Source of the DNA: Idiomarina aquatica
Lineage (GTDB): Bacteria; Pseudomonadota; Gammaproteobacteria; Enterobacterales; Alteromonadaceae
Assembly: GCF_004362895.1 (NCBI RefSeq)
Contig: NZ_SNXI01000019.1
Span: 1-46,221, forward strand
Reading direction: 5' to 3'
Length of the DNA stretch: 46,221 nt
How positions within the stretch are numbered: position 1 is the stretch's first letter; each line of letters opens with the position of its first letter. The notes under the pieces are model-generated. The model made no database searches. It saw nothing but the letters and a program-made list of their open reading frames with translations, and was not told the origin of the DNA. The position numbers and the translations under genes were made by a program. This document shows, piece by piece, positions 37,329 to 45,144 of the stretch.

Positions 37329-37874
37329 ATGAGCACGGCCCTGGATCGATTAATCGAGCGTTATGTCAACGAGGTCAGCCCGTTGCATGCGGAGTATGTG
37401 AGCGAATGGCAAAGCCCCATTTATGTAAATGTAATAGACGATGACGTGGTTGAGTGGCAACCGGTCAAACAGCAACCGCCATTGGATTTCTCACCATTAG
37501 AAGCTGCGCTCGAACTGACCTTTCACGAACACGTAAAAAGTTTTTATGGGCGCTGGTTCAGTGGCGATTTGGCCGTTTCCGTAACGCATAATGATGAACA
37601 GCATGGTGTATCGTTATTGCAGGCACAGGGACCGGAAGATGCCGAACGGCTGCTGCAGAATATTACCGGTCATATCTTGATGAAGCGCAAACTAAAGCAG
37701 CCGGAAACGGTATTTATTGGCCTGGTTGATGAGGTCGACGACCTTTTATTGTCGATTGATAATGCCACTGGAGCCATTGGACTGGAATGGATTGGTAAGC
37801 CACAACACGAAGTACTTTATGCGGAACTGGATGACTTTTTAGCGGCGTGCACACCAGTAAATTTGGCTAAATAA
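37329..37874 (+). CDS. syd: SecY-interacting protein Syd
   Basis: Peripheral membrane protein that binds SecY and proofreads translocon assembly. The 181 residues match the E. coli length. Recognisable pieces are FYGRWFSGDLAVSV, the acidic concave surface and the C-terminal IGLEWIGKPQHEVLYAELDDFL, typical of the family end. The 188-bp region after it (37875-38062) has no convincing gene, only the likely promoter of the GNAT gene. Confidence 0.94.
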   Translation: MSTALDRLIERYVNEVSPLHAEYVSEWQSPIYVNVIDDDVVEWQPVKQQPPLDFSPLEAALELTFHEHVKSFYGRWFSGDLAVSVTHNDEQHGVSLLQAQGPEDAERLLQNITGHILMKRKLKQPETVFIGLVDEVDDLLLSIDNATGAIGLEWIGKPQHEVLYAELDDFLAACTPVNLAK

Positions 37875-38062
37875 TTGCGAATTTCACTATCACTGACAGA
37901 ACTCACCGCACGCACGCAGATGGCATGACGACACGTGATGAGTGTACACCGATCGTTTTCATCGATGATAAATTGACGGGAACCGGCGAATTGGCACTCG
38001 ACAAGGTCAAAAAATCTCGCTAGCTTGAGGGTTAAATAACTAAAAAATACAAGAGAGTACGA

Positions 38063-38695
38063 ATGACAGACGTTGCAGAACAAAATATCACCGGTGAATT
38101 GGTTTATTTGGTTGCAGAAGACCTTAAAGCTGCTGCGTCACTCTTGTATCAAACCTATCATGATGACGAACTATTCAAACGAATATTTCGGGCAGAAAAG
38201 CCTGATTATGATAAACGTTTGCGTGCCGCTATCCGTGAAGATTTGACCTCTTTTTGGGAAAGCGGTCAGCCAATCGTGGGTATTAAGGACGGCGACACCT
38301 TGTTGGGTGTCGCCTGCCTAACCCGCCCCGGGGCCAGTTTTGGTCCTGATCGTTTTTGGCACTGGCGTATCTCGATGCTAATGACAGCTGGTTTTTTAAG
38401 TACCCGGCAGGTGCTGGAAAAAGAACGGCGTATTCAGCAGGCGATGCCTGATGTTCCTTACCATATGCTGGCGTTCATTGCAGTATCGCCGCAATATCAA
38501 CACCATGGATTAGGTCAGTTGTTAGTTAAAGCGGCAGATACGCTGTTACATGAGGACAATGAATCGCAGGGTATCGGTGTTTACGTTACACGCGAGGACT
38601 ATCGCGAGTTTTTTGTTAAACGCGGCTATCAGCCGTTAGCAAAAATAGAAGTTGCCGAACTGCCCGGCGAAATTCTTTTTCACTCGCGAGACTGA
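38063..38695 (+). CDS. GNAT-family N-acetyltransferase
   Basis: The 210-residue protein has a GNAT core. HMLAFIAVSPQYQHHGLGQLLV (about 135-155) contains strand beta-4 and the acetyl-CoA pyrophosphate loop (QHHGLG in place of the usual Q/RxxGxG/A). ESQGIGVYVTREDYREFFVKRGYQP forms the C-terminal part. No substrate can be assigned. The GAGAG-like SD (AAGAGAG) sits 9 bp ahead of the ATG. Confidence 0.85.
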   Translation: MTDVAEQNITGELVYLVAEDLKAAASLLYQTYHDDELFKRIFRAEKPDYDKRLRAAIREDLTSFWESGQPIVGIKDGDTLLGVACLTRPGASFGPDRFWHWRISMLMTAGFLSTRQVLEKERRIQQAMPDVPYHMLAFIAVSPQYQHHGLGQLLVKAADTLLHEDNESQGIGVYVTREDYREFFVKRGYQPLAKIEVAELPGEILFHSRD

Positions 38696-38709
38696 CACCG
38701 CGCTAACTG

Positions 38710-39033
38710 CTAATGCATCGGTGTACTGTCGGGCATCCTGAAAGGTGGCAATTCAACGCCAATTAATTGCTGGTTATGCAACTCCAGGTCACCTTCGTAG
38801 CGGGTTTCGCCATCACTGCTAAATCCCATTTTAAAAATAGCCCGCCAACCCGGCTGGCGGCCCTTGAATGACCAGCGAGTTGTATCGCGGCGAACATCTA
38901 ATAACTGTAACCCTTGCTGCTTACAATAATAGGCAGCATGGCGGTAGGCACTCTCTGACTGCTGCCGGTGTTGCCAAAATATCCAGCCCAGCAAGAGTAA
39001 CCCCAGTAGGATAATTACATCGAGTAGCGTCAT
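38710..39033 (-). CDS. DUF3301 membrane-anchored protein
   Basis: A 107-residue protein with one N-terminal membrane segment (about 3-20) and a small cytoplasmic or periplasmic domain. CKQQGLQLLDVRRDTTRW and FKMGFSSDGETRYEGDLELHNQQLIGVELPPFRMP are the DUF3301 pattern. Function is unknown. It lies 3 bp after the DUF3549 gene, a pairing conserved in Shewanella- and Vibrio-like genomes beside yqcC-truC. Confidence 0.88.
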   Translation of the reverse strand: MTLLDVIILLGLLLLGWIFWQHRQQSESAYRHAAYYCKQQGLQLLDVRRDTTRWSFKGRQPGWRAIFKMGFSSDGETRYEGDLELHNQQLIGVELPPFRMPDSTPMH

Positions 39034-39036
39034 AGA

Positions 39037-40065
39037 TTAACTCTGCACGTTTTGTTTTAAGCGATTTAACGCTTGCGAACTGTCATCGCTTAACTGACCT
39101 TGTGCTAATAAACTCAGCACCAGCGGCCGCAATTGCGGCAGGCTGATAACATCCTGGAACAACGCATCAAACAATACGGAATCCAGCAACGCGATCTGGT
39201 GAATATACTGCGCTAGCGTATCGTGTTCGGCCAATGCCGGCCACAACCGCGCCGACATAATAGTCAATAAATCTGCATCAGCCTTTGGCACAAGCTGTCG
39301 TATGAGTTTCTTAACGCTGCCATGCTCGGCGCAGGAAGCAAGCGCACGCAGGGCATCGCGTTTGACGGCTGGATCGGTTGATCGCTCATCATCCATCATC
39401 GCCACCAGCGCATCCCGTAATTTCGCCGGCACATCCTGATGCTCAAGTGCAGCTGCTAGCTGGTTTCTTACAGGTGCGGGGTATTGGTCAAAGCATTCGG
39501 CAATAGTTGCGGTTAATTGTGGCAGTTGCTGTAATCGTGCTGCGCAATCATGCAGTCCCTGCATGCCAATATTTTTCCAGTCATTTTGTTGTCCGCTAAG
39601 AAAAGCCTCCGCATCGTCAAAGTAAATACTGGGGGCTGCCCGCCGGTTGACGGCGATGCGTGCATGTAGTGCCGCGCGTTGTGTCTCAGTCGGGGTAAAC
39701 AGGTAGGGGTTCTGTTTTAATTGCTCTTCCTGCTCATTAGTTAAGCTGCCGGTAATTTCATGACCCAAGGCACTCACAACAAACTCCAGATAATGGTCTC
39801 TTGCGCCGACGCTCAGTAACCCGCGTTCGTCCAGCGGTAACTGAATAAACCACAAATAATCATTATCCGGTTGTTGGCGATGCTTAAATAAAACGGCAAG
39901 TTGCGCTTGCTTCCTTATCGGATACGGATAGGGTTGCTGCTGGCGCTCGATACTGTCAAAGGCCTCCGGGTCGAGCTCACGCAGACAACGCCCCATATCA
40001 TAGACCTGATAATCTGCCTGGCCAGCCTGCAAAAATTCGCCGATCGTACTGATTGATTGCGTCAC
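39037..40065 (-). CDS. DUF3549 family protein
   Basis: Soluble 342-residue protein. The frame opens upstream to 40173, but I chose the GTG at 40065: GGAG lies 5 bp ahead and the protein then begins TQSISTIGEFLQAG, the normal family start. A longer form would run into the divergent yqcC promoter. YQVYDMGRCLRELD near the N-terminus and HEAT-like alpha-helical repeats in the second half (AVKRDALRALASCAEHGSVK) are visible. Function is unknown. Cotranscribed with DUF3301. Confidence 0.85.
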   Translation of the reverse strand: MTQSISTIGEFLQAGQADYQVYDMGRCLRELDPEAFDSIERQQQPYPYPIRKQAQLAVLFKHRQQPDNDYLWFIQLPLDERGLLSVGARDHYLEFVVSALGHEITGSLTNEQEEQLKQNPYLFTPTETQRAALHARIAVNRRAAPSIYFDDAEAFLSGQQNDWKNIGMQGLHDCAARLQQLPQLTATIAECFDQYPAPVRNQLAAALEHQDVPAKLRDALVAMMDDERSTDPAVKRDALRALASCAEHGSVKKLIRQLVPKADADLLTIMSARLWPALAEHDTLAQYIHQIALLDSVLFDALFQDVISLPQLRPLVLSLLAQGQLSDDSSQALNRLKQNVQS

Positions 40066-40158
40066 AACAACTCCAAAAACTTGAATTTTATGTAGGTTTA
40101 ACTCACTATTGCGCTCATTATATCGGTTTTGTAGAACAATGTGGTAACGGAGTCTCCG

Positions 40159-40503
40159 ATGGAGCAGTATCAACGGGCAGCTCGTTTGCTGGACAGAATA
40201 GAACGAGAACTTAACGGTTTGGGGTTATGGCAGTCGCATCAGCCTCCCGTGCAGGCGCTGGAAAGCCAGCAACCCTTCGCCACGGATACCCTGGAGTTTC
40301 ATCAGTGGCTACAATTTGTGCTTATCCCCAGAATGTGGGCGCTGATTGATGGCCAACAGCCGCTCCCCTCATCAATTGCAGTAAGCCCGATGGCGGCGCA
40401 TACGTTCCGTAACGAGCTTGAGCAACACGAGCAACTGATTGAGCTGATACGTGAGTTCGATGTGCTGCTCAGTGGTACCGACCCGTTGCAGGATGACGTT
40501 TAG
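40159..40503 (+). CDS. yqcC: YqcC family protein (DUF446)
   Basis: Small cytoplasmic helical protein. The ATG at 40159 has GGAG 6 bp upstream (40149-40152), which overrides the GTG at 40141, giving 114 residues. Family features are LLDRIERELNGLGLW and FHQWLQFVLIPRMWALIDG. The function is not established; the gene is usually cotranscribed with the pseudouridine synthase truC. Its stop shares one base with the truC start. Confidence 0.9.
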   Translation: MEQYQRAARLLDRIERELNGLGLWQSHQPPVQALESQQPFATDTLEFHQWLQFVLIPRMWALIDGQQPLPSSIAVSPMAAHTFRNELEQHEQLIELIREFDVLLSGTDPLQDDV

Positions 40504-41225
40504 TGTCGGAATCGTTATTACCCATAATTTACCAAGACCAACATCTTGTCGTTATTGATAAACCCTCAGGCTTGTTAGTTCACCGCAGCCGTTTGGCGAG
40601 CGACGCCAAAGTTTTTGCCATGCAGTTGCTACGCGATCAACTCGGCCAACACGTGTATCCGCTGCATCGTTTAGATCGGCCAACCTCAGGCCTGCTGGTG
40701 TTCGCATTAGATAGCGATACCGCACGCTTAGTTAACGAGCAATGGGCCGAACGCAGTGTCGAGAAAACTTACCATGCGGTAGTTCGGGGCTATGTTGATG
40801 ATGGCGGCATTATTGATTATCCACTAAAAGAAGAGCTGGATAAGATTGCTGACAAAGATGCCCGCGGCGATAAGGAAGCACAGCAGGCGGTGACCGAGTA
40901 TCGATGTCTGAAACGAATCGAATTACCCTTTAAGGTTAGCAAAAAACACGATACCAGCCGCTATTCGTTAGTCGAACTCAAGCCAAAAACCGGCCGCAAA
41001 CACCAATTAAGGCGCCATATGTCGCACATTCGGCATCCGATTATTGGTGACAGCCGCCATGGGGAAGGGCGGCATAATCGTTTTTTCCGTGATCAGTTTG
41101 GTTGTGACCGGTTATTGTTAGCAGCAACTCAGATTCGTTTTCAACATCCACACAGCAAAGAGATACTGGATCTGTCCATTGATATCCCCGATGAACTACT
41201 GCGGGCGTTTGCCTATGTCAGTTAA
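40503..41225 (+). CDS. truC: tRNA pseudouridine(65) synthase
   Basis: Converts uridine 65 of tRNA-Ile and tRNA-Asp to pseudouridine. The 240-residue RluA-type synthase starts with GTG, overlapping the yqcC stop by one base. The catalytic aspartate lies in VYPLHRLDRPTSGLLVF, with the RluA motifs LVELKPKTGRKHQLRRHMSHI and HPIIGDSRHG. Translationally coupled to yqcC, and overlapping the following lipoprotein gene. Confidence 0.95.
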   Translation: MSESLLPIIYQDQHLVVIDKPSGLLVHRSRLASDAKVFAMQLLRDQLGQHVYPLHRLDRPTSGLLVFALDSDTARLVNEQWAERSVEKTYHAVVRGYVDDGGIIDYPLKEELDKIADKDARGDKEAQQAVTEYRCLKRIELPFKVSKKHDTSRYSLVELKPKTGRKHQLRRHMSHIRHPIIGDSRHGEGRHNRFFRDQFGCDRLLLAATQIRFQHPHSKEILDLSIDIPDELLRAFAYVS

Positions 41226-41889
41226 ATGGATTTTTCTGCTAATCACACTACTTTTAAGCGCTTGTTCCAGCGCCCCCAGCATTTACCTTAATGAACGTTA
41301 TCTGACCGAAACAGATATTAAACCTGTCCGGACGATGCTTTCAGAACAAGGCTTTAGCGTAGAAGTGGTGGATATCCCATTTCCGAACAATGTAAACGCC
41401 TCAACACTAATGTATAGCCCGCTTTTGTCAGCTGAAAAAACGCTGGATACCGTGTTAAAAACACTCGAGCAAGAGGGGTATTCATCGGTTACCGTTATTC
41501 CCTTAAAACAGGGCAATCATTTATATAAACAAAATAGTGTTGGATTGTATTTATTGCCTCCCGGAATTAAGTCTTTGGCGGCATCGGACCAAAACTATGC
41601 TCACCAGTACCATAGTGAAAGCTGTCCCAGCGAGCCCTCGCTGACGTTGAAAAGAGACAAGACATTTATATACGAAAGTAAAGATAATCAACTAGTCGGG
41701 CGTTGGGAAGTTCCGGATATGCCGTATCTGCGGTTATATAGTAAGCAGCCTTACATCAATTTTTATTATCGTATTTCGAATGAAACCCGTTCTGATAAGT
41801 TAGGCGACGTTGATATCGTTACCTTAACCCCCATGAGCGATAGCTCTGATATCGCGGCTTGCCGAATGGTTTATGGTGTAAGGCGTTGA
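41215..41889 (+). CDS. Putative lipoprotein of unknown function
   Basis: I do not recognise this 224-residue protein. I chose the ATG at 41215, inside the last codons of truC, because it starts with a clean lipoprotein signal (SVKWIFLLITLLLSACSS) whose lipobox LLSAC places the acylated Cys at about residue 17. An ATG 12 codons earlier would add charged residues in front. The mature part has a segment resembling SPOR/peptidoglycan-binding alpha-beta alternation (about 25-105), then a beta-rich C-terminus. It overlaps truC by 11 bp. Confidence 0.7.
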   Translation: MSVKWIFLLITLLLSACSSAPSIYLNERYLTETDIKPVRTMLSEQGFSVEVVDIPFPNNVNASTLMYSPLLSAEKTLDTVLKTLEQEGYSSVTVIPLKQGNHLYKQNSVGLYLLPPGIKSLAASDQNYAHQYHSESCPSEPSLTLKRDKTFIYESKDNQLVGRWEVPDMPYLRLYSKQPYINFYYRISNETRSDKLGDVDIVTLTPMSDSSDIAACRMVYGVRR

Positions 41890-42107
41890 GTTAGAAGCTC
41901 TTAAAGCGTCGGATAAGTGGAAAACTTTTACTGTCTTCTCAGCTCTCCTTTTGTAAGCCTCCTGAGCTCATCCCTCAGATAGTAAAGACACGAAAAATTT
42001 AGACGTAGTTTTAGATTGAAAATATTTAGCAACACTTTCGTTGCTGGACATTGGCTCGGGTGATGATATGTTGACCAACGAATCAATAGGGACATTGAGG
42101 TACTATA
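41890..42107. other. Intergenic stretch, 218 bp, no gene seen
   Basis: A+T-rich spacer between the lipoprotein and M1-like peptidase genes. It holds one hairpin (AGCAAC/GTTGCT, 42028-42045, loop ACTTTC) without a T tract and the leader of the peptidase gene. No supported coding sequence is present. Confidence 0.5.
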
Positions 42108-43349
42108 ATGCGACAGCTATTAATCGCTATAATGTCATGCTTGTTCATTTGTGCGGCATTAGCAACGGATACGGTAGAGTACCGTACACAGCTAACCTTG
42201 TTACCGGAAGACTCGGCATTAAGCGCTATAACTACACTGGAAGTACCACAACAGTATTTGGCTGATGGTTCTGTTGCCTTATTTTTAAATCAGAAATTTG
42301 CGGTGACGTCTGTATCAGGGACAGGGGTAGAGAGCTATGCTGTGAAGCAATCCAACAAGGTGCCAATTTGGAATGAAGTGATCGTCAAATTCAGCTCAAC
42401 GGATAAGACGACGAATGAATGGGTAACAATCGAGTACTCCGGGGCCATCGATAACGACGCACAACATGGTAATTTCATTACCCCCTCCCAAGTTCACCTC
42501 AGCATTGACTCGGCCTGGTATCCTGTTTTTAGTGATTTTTCGACTCCAATCAGAGGTACCGTCAATATCGAACTCAGTGAAGATTGGACAGTTTTTGCCC
42601 CTGGGCAGGTGAGCAGTGACAGGAGCAAGCATAGTGTTCAAAGCACAAGCCCGACAATCGACGTATCGCTCTATGCAGAAAAAAATCCCAACAGCATATC
42701 TAACGGAGGCTTTACGGTTGTCCACGACGAAAGCAACGCCGAGAACGCAGAATTCGTCTTGAGCGCGGGGCTACAATGCCTCCAAAGAATGAATCAGCGG
42801 TTCGGGAGTCATGCACCGCTAAACTCTGCTCAAGTTATTCTTCTTAAACGTCCAGGACCTAGCTTCGCCAGAGGCAATCACATTTCGTTAAATTCCCAAA
42901 ATTTGGGCACAAAAGTTCATACACATCAATATTTATGCCATGAAATCGCACACAACTGGACCGACTTCGCCAGCGCGATGTCACACGACTACTGGATGAT
43001 TGAATCGTTTGCCGAATACATTTCAGCTAAAGAGGTCGAGCGTATTTATGGCGAAGAAGAATTCCAAAAAATCGTGAAACAATGGAATCAGCGCTCTGAG
43101 GGTGAAGCGTTTGTCTGGCGGCCGGATACTAATCGCAGAGCAACGCATAAAGTTAATTACGGACTCGGTCCTATCGCTTTAATGAAGTTACAGGAAAAGC
43201 TCGGGAAAGAAGCTTTTGCTGAACTCATTTATTGGTATATGGTGCACGATGTGACCGAAACAGAAGATTTAATCAAGCGTATTGAAACGCTGTCCGATAG
43301 CACTATAGCGCGCTGGTTCAGTGCTTTGTTGGCCGGCGATTACTCTTGA
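42108..43349 (+). CDS. Secreted M1-like (gluzincin) metallopeptidase
   Basis: A 413-residue exported protein with a signal peptide cut near residue 19 (CAALA-TD). An N-terminal beta-sandwich (about 25-195) like that of M1 aminopeptidases is followed by a catalytic domain with HEIAHNW (zinc His278 and His282, catalytic Glu279). The third ligand is likely Glu299 in WMIESFAEY. That leaves 16 residues between HExxH and the Glu instead of the 18 usual in M1. The aminopeptidase GxMEN motif is not present (its place reads ARGNHISLNS), so exopeptidase activity is uncertain. An alternative is an inactive or differently specific family member. Confidence 0.8.
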   Translation: MRQLLIAIMSCLFICAALATDTVEYRTQLTLLPEDSALSAITTLEVPQQYLADGSVALFLNQKFAVTSVSGTGVESYAVKQSNKVPIWNEVIVKFSSTDKTTNEWVTIEYSGAIDNDAQHGNFITPSQVHLSIDSAWYPVFSDFSTPIRGTVNIELSEDWTVFAPGQVSSDRSKHSVQSTSPTIDVSLYAEKNPNSISNGGFTVVHDESNAENAEFVLSAGLQCLQRMNQRFGSHAPLNSAQVILLKRPGPSFARGNHISLNSQNLGTKVHTHQYLCHEIAHNWTDFASAMSHDYWMIESFAEYISAKEVERIYGEEEFQKIVKQWNQRSEGEAFVWRPDTNRRATHKVNYGLGPIALMKLQEKLGKEAFAELIYWYMVHDVTETEDLIKRIETLSDSTIARWFSALLAGDYS

Positions 43350-43483
43350 ACGCGTGCCGATAAAACGTGTCATGACGAAAGCGAAACAGCTGTTAATTGT
43401 TCTGGAAAAACCGTGAAGTCCATGCTTAATATTTTATTATTAAACATGATGTAAAGATAAGAGATGAGTATAAAGGGAATTTC
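43350..43483. other. Intergenic stretch, 134 bp
   Basis: Leader of the thioredoxin-fold gene. It contains the A+T hairpin TTAATA/TATTAA near 43426-43445 and the SD AAAGGGAA before the ATG. Nothing else is recognisable. Confidence 0.4.
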
Positions 43484-44389
43484 ATGCGGGTTATTGTGTT
43501 AATCGTGTTACTTGTCAGCACTTTTTCGGCGGTGGCTGACAGGATAGACGCCAAAGATTGGTTACTCTGGACAGAGTACAAAACACAGCTGCCTTTTCAT
43601 TCGGCTTTAACTATTTTTCCGCCGGTTAGTATTCGGGCGCACGACAACCGATTAACCGGAGCCATAGCTGCGCCTTATTCAATGAGCGATGACAACAATC
43701 GTTTGATTTCCGAGTTTTTAGTTGTTGTTATCGATGCCTCAGGTAAATCGCATTTTTTGCAGCCTAAACTTAATAGTGTCGGCTTCGCTGAGGAGCAGGG
43801 AATAGCAATGTCGCTGTTTGAGTCCACCTCTTTTACTGACGGCGATGTCATTGTGCGGTTATATAAAGCCAACAATGAGGCCAATCGTTTGGAATTAGAG
43901 CAATATTTACAGGCGAAGGCCAAAAACAATAAAGGCATTAAACAAGCACTTGCACAGTTAACCATTACCGCGCCGAAATTAGGTAAAATATGGGACGTTG
44001 ATAAGCAAACCCGACAAGGGTTAACTCTTGGAGCGAGAGACCAGTCAGCTAAATGGACCATTGTCCAGATTTACAGCGAAGGCTGCGGTTTTTGTCGTAA
44101 GGCTATCCCTAAAATGAACGCATTAAATAACGACTCTGACCACGATATTACTGTTATTGGATTGGTGGGCACGAATAATACTGACGGTTTTAAAGATCAC
44201 ATGACCGCTAGCAATATTTCTTATCCTTTCGTTGTTTATGAAGGCGAGTTCGTTGAGTCTGCGCTTTTACAAGCGCTAGGTCAGCTCGGCTTTCCGACTT
44301 ATTTTGTTCTAGACGAAAATGAGAAGGTCCTTGGGATTTACGTAGGAAACGAATTTGATGAGTGGCTCGAAAGGTTAGGCCCGCTCTGA
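43484..44389 (+). CDS. Secreted TlpA/thioredoxin-fold protein with novel N-terminal domain
   Basis: A 301-residue protein with a signal peptide cut near residue 18 (FSAVA-DR). Residues 20-165 form a domain I do not recognise. The C-terminal half (about 165-300) is a thioredoxin fold with a CGFC redox motif at 201-204 in YSEGCGFCRKAIPKM, and the cis-proline region GFPTYFVLDENEKVLGIYVG. Likely a periplasmic disulfide reductant or oxidase; the direction cannot be told. Preceded by a good SD and not obviously in an operon. Confidence 0.8.
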   Translation: MRVIVLIVLLVSTFSAVADRIDAKDWLLWTEYKTQLPFHSALTIFPPVSIRAHDNRLTGAIAAPYSMSDDNNRLISEFLVVVIDASGKSHFLQPKLNSVGFAEEQGIAMSLFESTSFTDGDVIVRLYKANNEANRLELEQYLQAKAKNNKGIKQALAQLTITAPKLGKIWDVDKQTRQGLTLGARDQSAKWTIVQIYSEGCGFCRKAIPKMNALNNDSDHDITVIGLVGTNNTDGFKDHMTASNISYPFVVYEGEFVESALLQALGQLGFPTYFVLDENEKVLGIYVGNEFDEWLERLGPL

Positions 44390-44398
44390 GCGAGGAAC

Positions 44399-44437
44399 GG
44401 GCAGTGGCAAGTACTAACTTAGTAAGGTAGGCTGCCC
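44399..44437. other. Hairpin after the thioredoxin-fold gene
   Basis: GGGCAG (44399-44404) pairs with CTGCCC (44432-44437). The interior contains the 13-nt odd palindrome TACTAACTTAGTA. No T tract follows, so termination here is doubtful. Confidence 0.3.
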
Positions 44438-44491
44438 CACTAGGTATAACTATTAACCTATGGTGTAGTAGTTCAACTGAGGAAGTTTCAA

Positions 44492-44680
44492 ATGGATATT
44501 AGAGCGACTGTCTGGGGACAAATCCTTTTTGTTTTGGCAGTAATAGTCATATTTTTCACAATAAGATTTGCACGGAAAAAAGCGAATAACCTCCCTTTAG
44601 TAGGCTTTTATGCAATCCTGCTCAATTTCTTATTTCCACCGGGTGGCTGGATTTACTGCGGCTACTGGTACTTCAAGTAG
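44492..44680 (+). CDS. Small two-helix membrane protein, unrecognised
   Basis: A 62-residue protein with an SD (GAGGAAG) 9 bp before the ATG. It has two hydrophobic helices (about 9-25 and 34-52) separated by a basic turn (RFARKKANN), ending in FPPGGWIYCGYWYFK. The tail recalls small membrane proteins of superinfection-exclusion type, but the likeness is too short to rely on. It stands alone between the thioredoxin-fold gene and the Thoeris-like locus, and is followed directly by a hairpin. Confidence 0.6.
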   Translation: MDIRATVWGQILFVLAVIVIFFTIRFARKKANNLPLVGFYAILLNFLFPPGGWIYCGYWYFK

Positions 44681-45144
44681 CTCTAGTTTACCTCGTAAGT
44701 CGAGGTAAGCTCTGAGGCTCAGGCCCTTTAGCAAGCGTTTGTCACCGTCTGCAAAGAGCGAGCAGCGGACCTTCTGATTTTCAGCCTATTCCAACTAGTG
44801 GCTAGCTTTACCGTTATCAGTAAGTATGGGTGTTGCTAGCGATACAAGGCAAACTCACTTCGAATATTGCGCGTGTTGTTGTGTTGTGTATTTAAGTCGT
44901 TTACTGTCAATCACATAACAAAAAATAAAGATTAGATATTGTGCGAGGTAGACTGTAACTGAGCATGCTCAAATCGGCTTTGCTAACTCGGAACCTCTCA
45001 AGTCAGGAATGCCTGCTTGATCAGTAAGTTAAGAAACAAAAACTGTCAATTGTGCGAGTTTTTAAATGCGCACACAAAATATAAAAATGTTAGGTGTAAA
45101 TGGTATCAGTCAAGATCAAGTTGGCAAATTAAGGGAGAAAATCT
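44681..45144. other. 464-bp non-coding stretch upstream of thsA
   Basis: No gene is supported here. It contains an 11-bp-stem hairpin (44685-44695/44701-44711, loop TAAGT, no T tract) and a perfect 12-bp palindrome TGAGCATGCTCA (44960-44971). It also has three short words repeated in the same order (ATCAGTAAGT at 44816 and 45020; ACTGTCAAT at 44903 and 45042; TTGTGCGAG at 44939 and 45050). A 6-bp-stem hairpin (45051-45056/45069-45074) lies about 70 bp ahead of thsA. Composition is A+T-rich towards the right. Confidence 0.5.

Noticed and set aside
37990-38010. TGGCAC near 37991 as a second sigma-54 promoter for the GNAT gene
   Set aside because: The -12 element TTGC is missing at the required distance.
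37817-38083. An 88-residue minus-strand ORF between syd and the GNAT gene
   Set aside because: It overlaps the 3' end of syd and the GNAT start, has no SD, and its composition is that of a shadow frame.
42041-42265. A 74-residue ORF at the start of the M1-like peptidase gene
   Set aside because: It overlaps the signal peptide of a well-supported gene in another frame and has no family features.
44827-44919. A 30-codon ORF with a CACCC cysteine cluster
   Set aside because: No SD and no family resemblance; it lies in the repeat-containing spacer and is of a length expected by chance.
45089-45095. GTTAGGT before thsA as an integron attC core, making thsA-thsB a gene cassette
   Set aside because: The 7-mer fits GTTRRRY and the gene starts soon after, but no paired RYYYAAC with the folded attC arms is found at a suitable distance, and no second site follows thsA.
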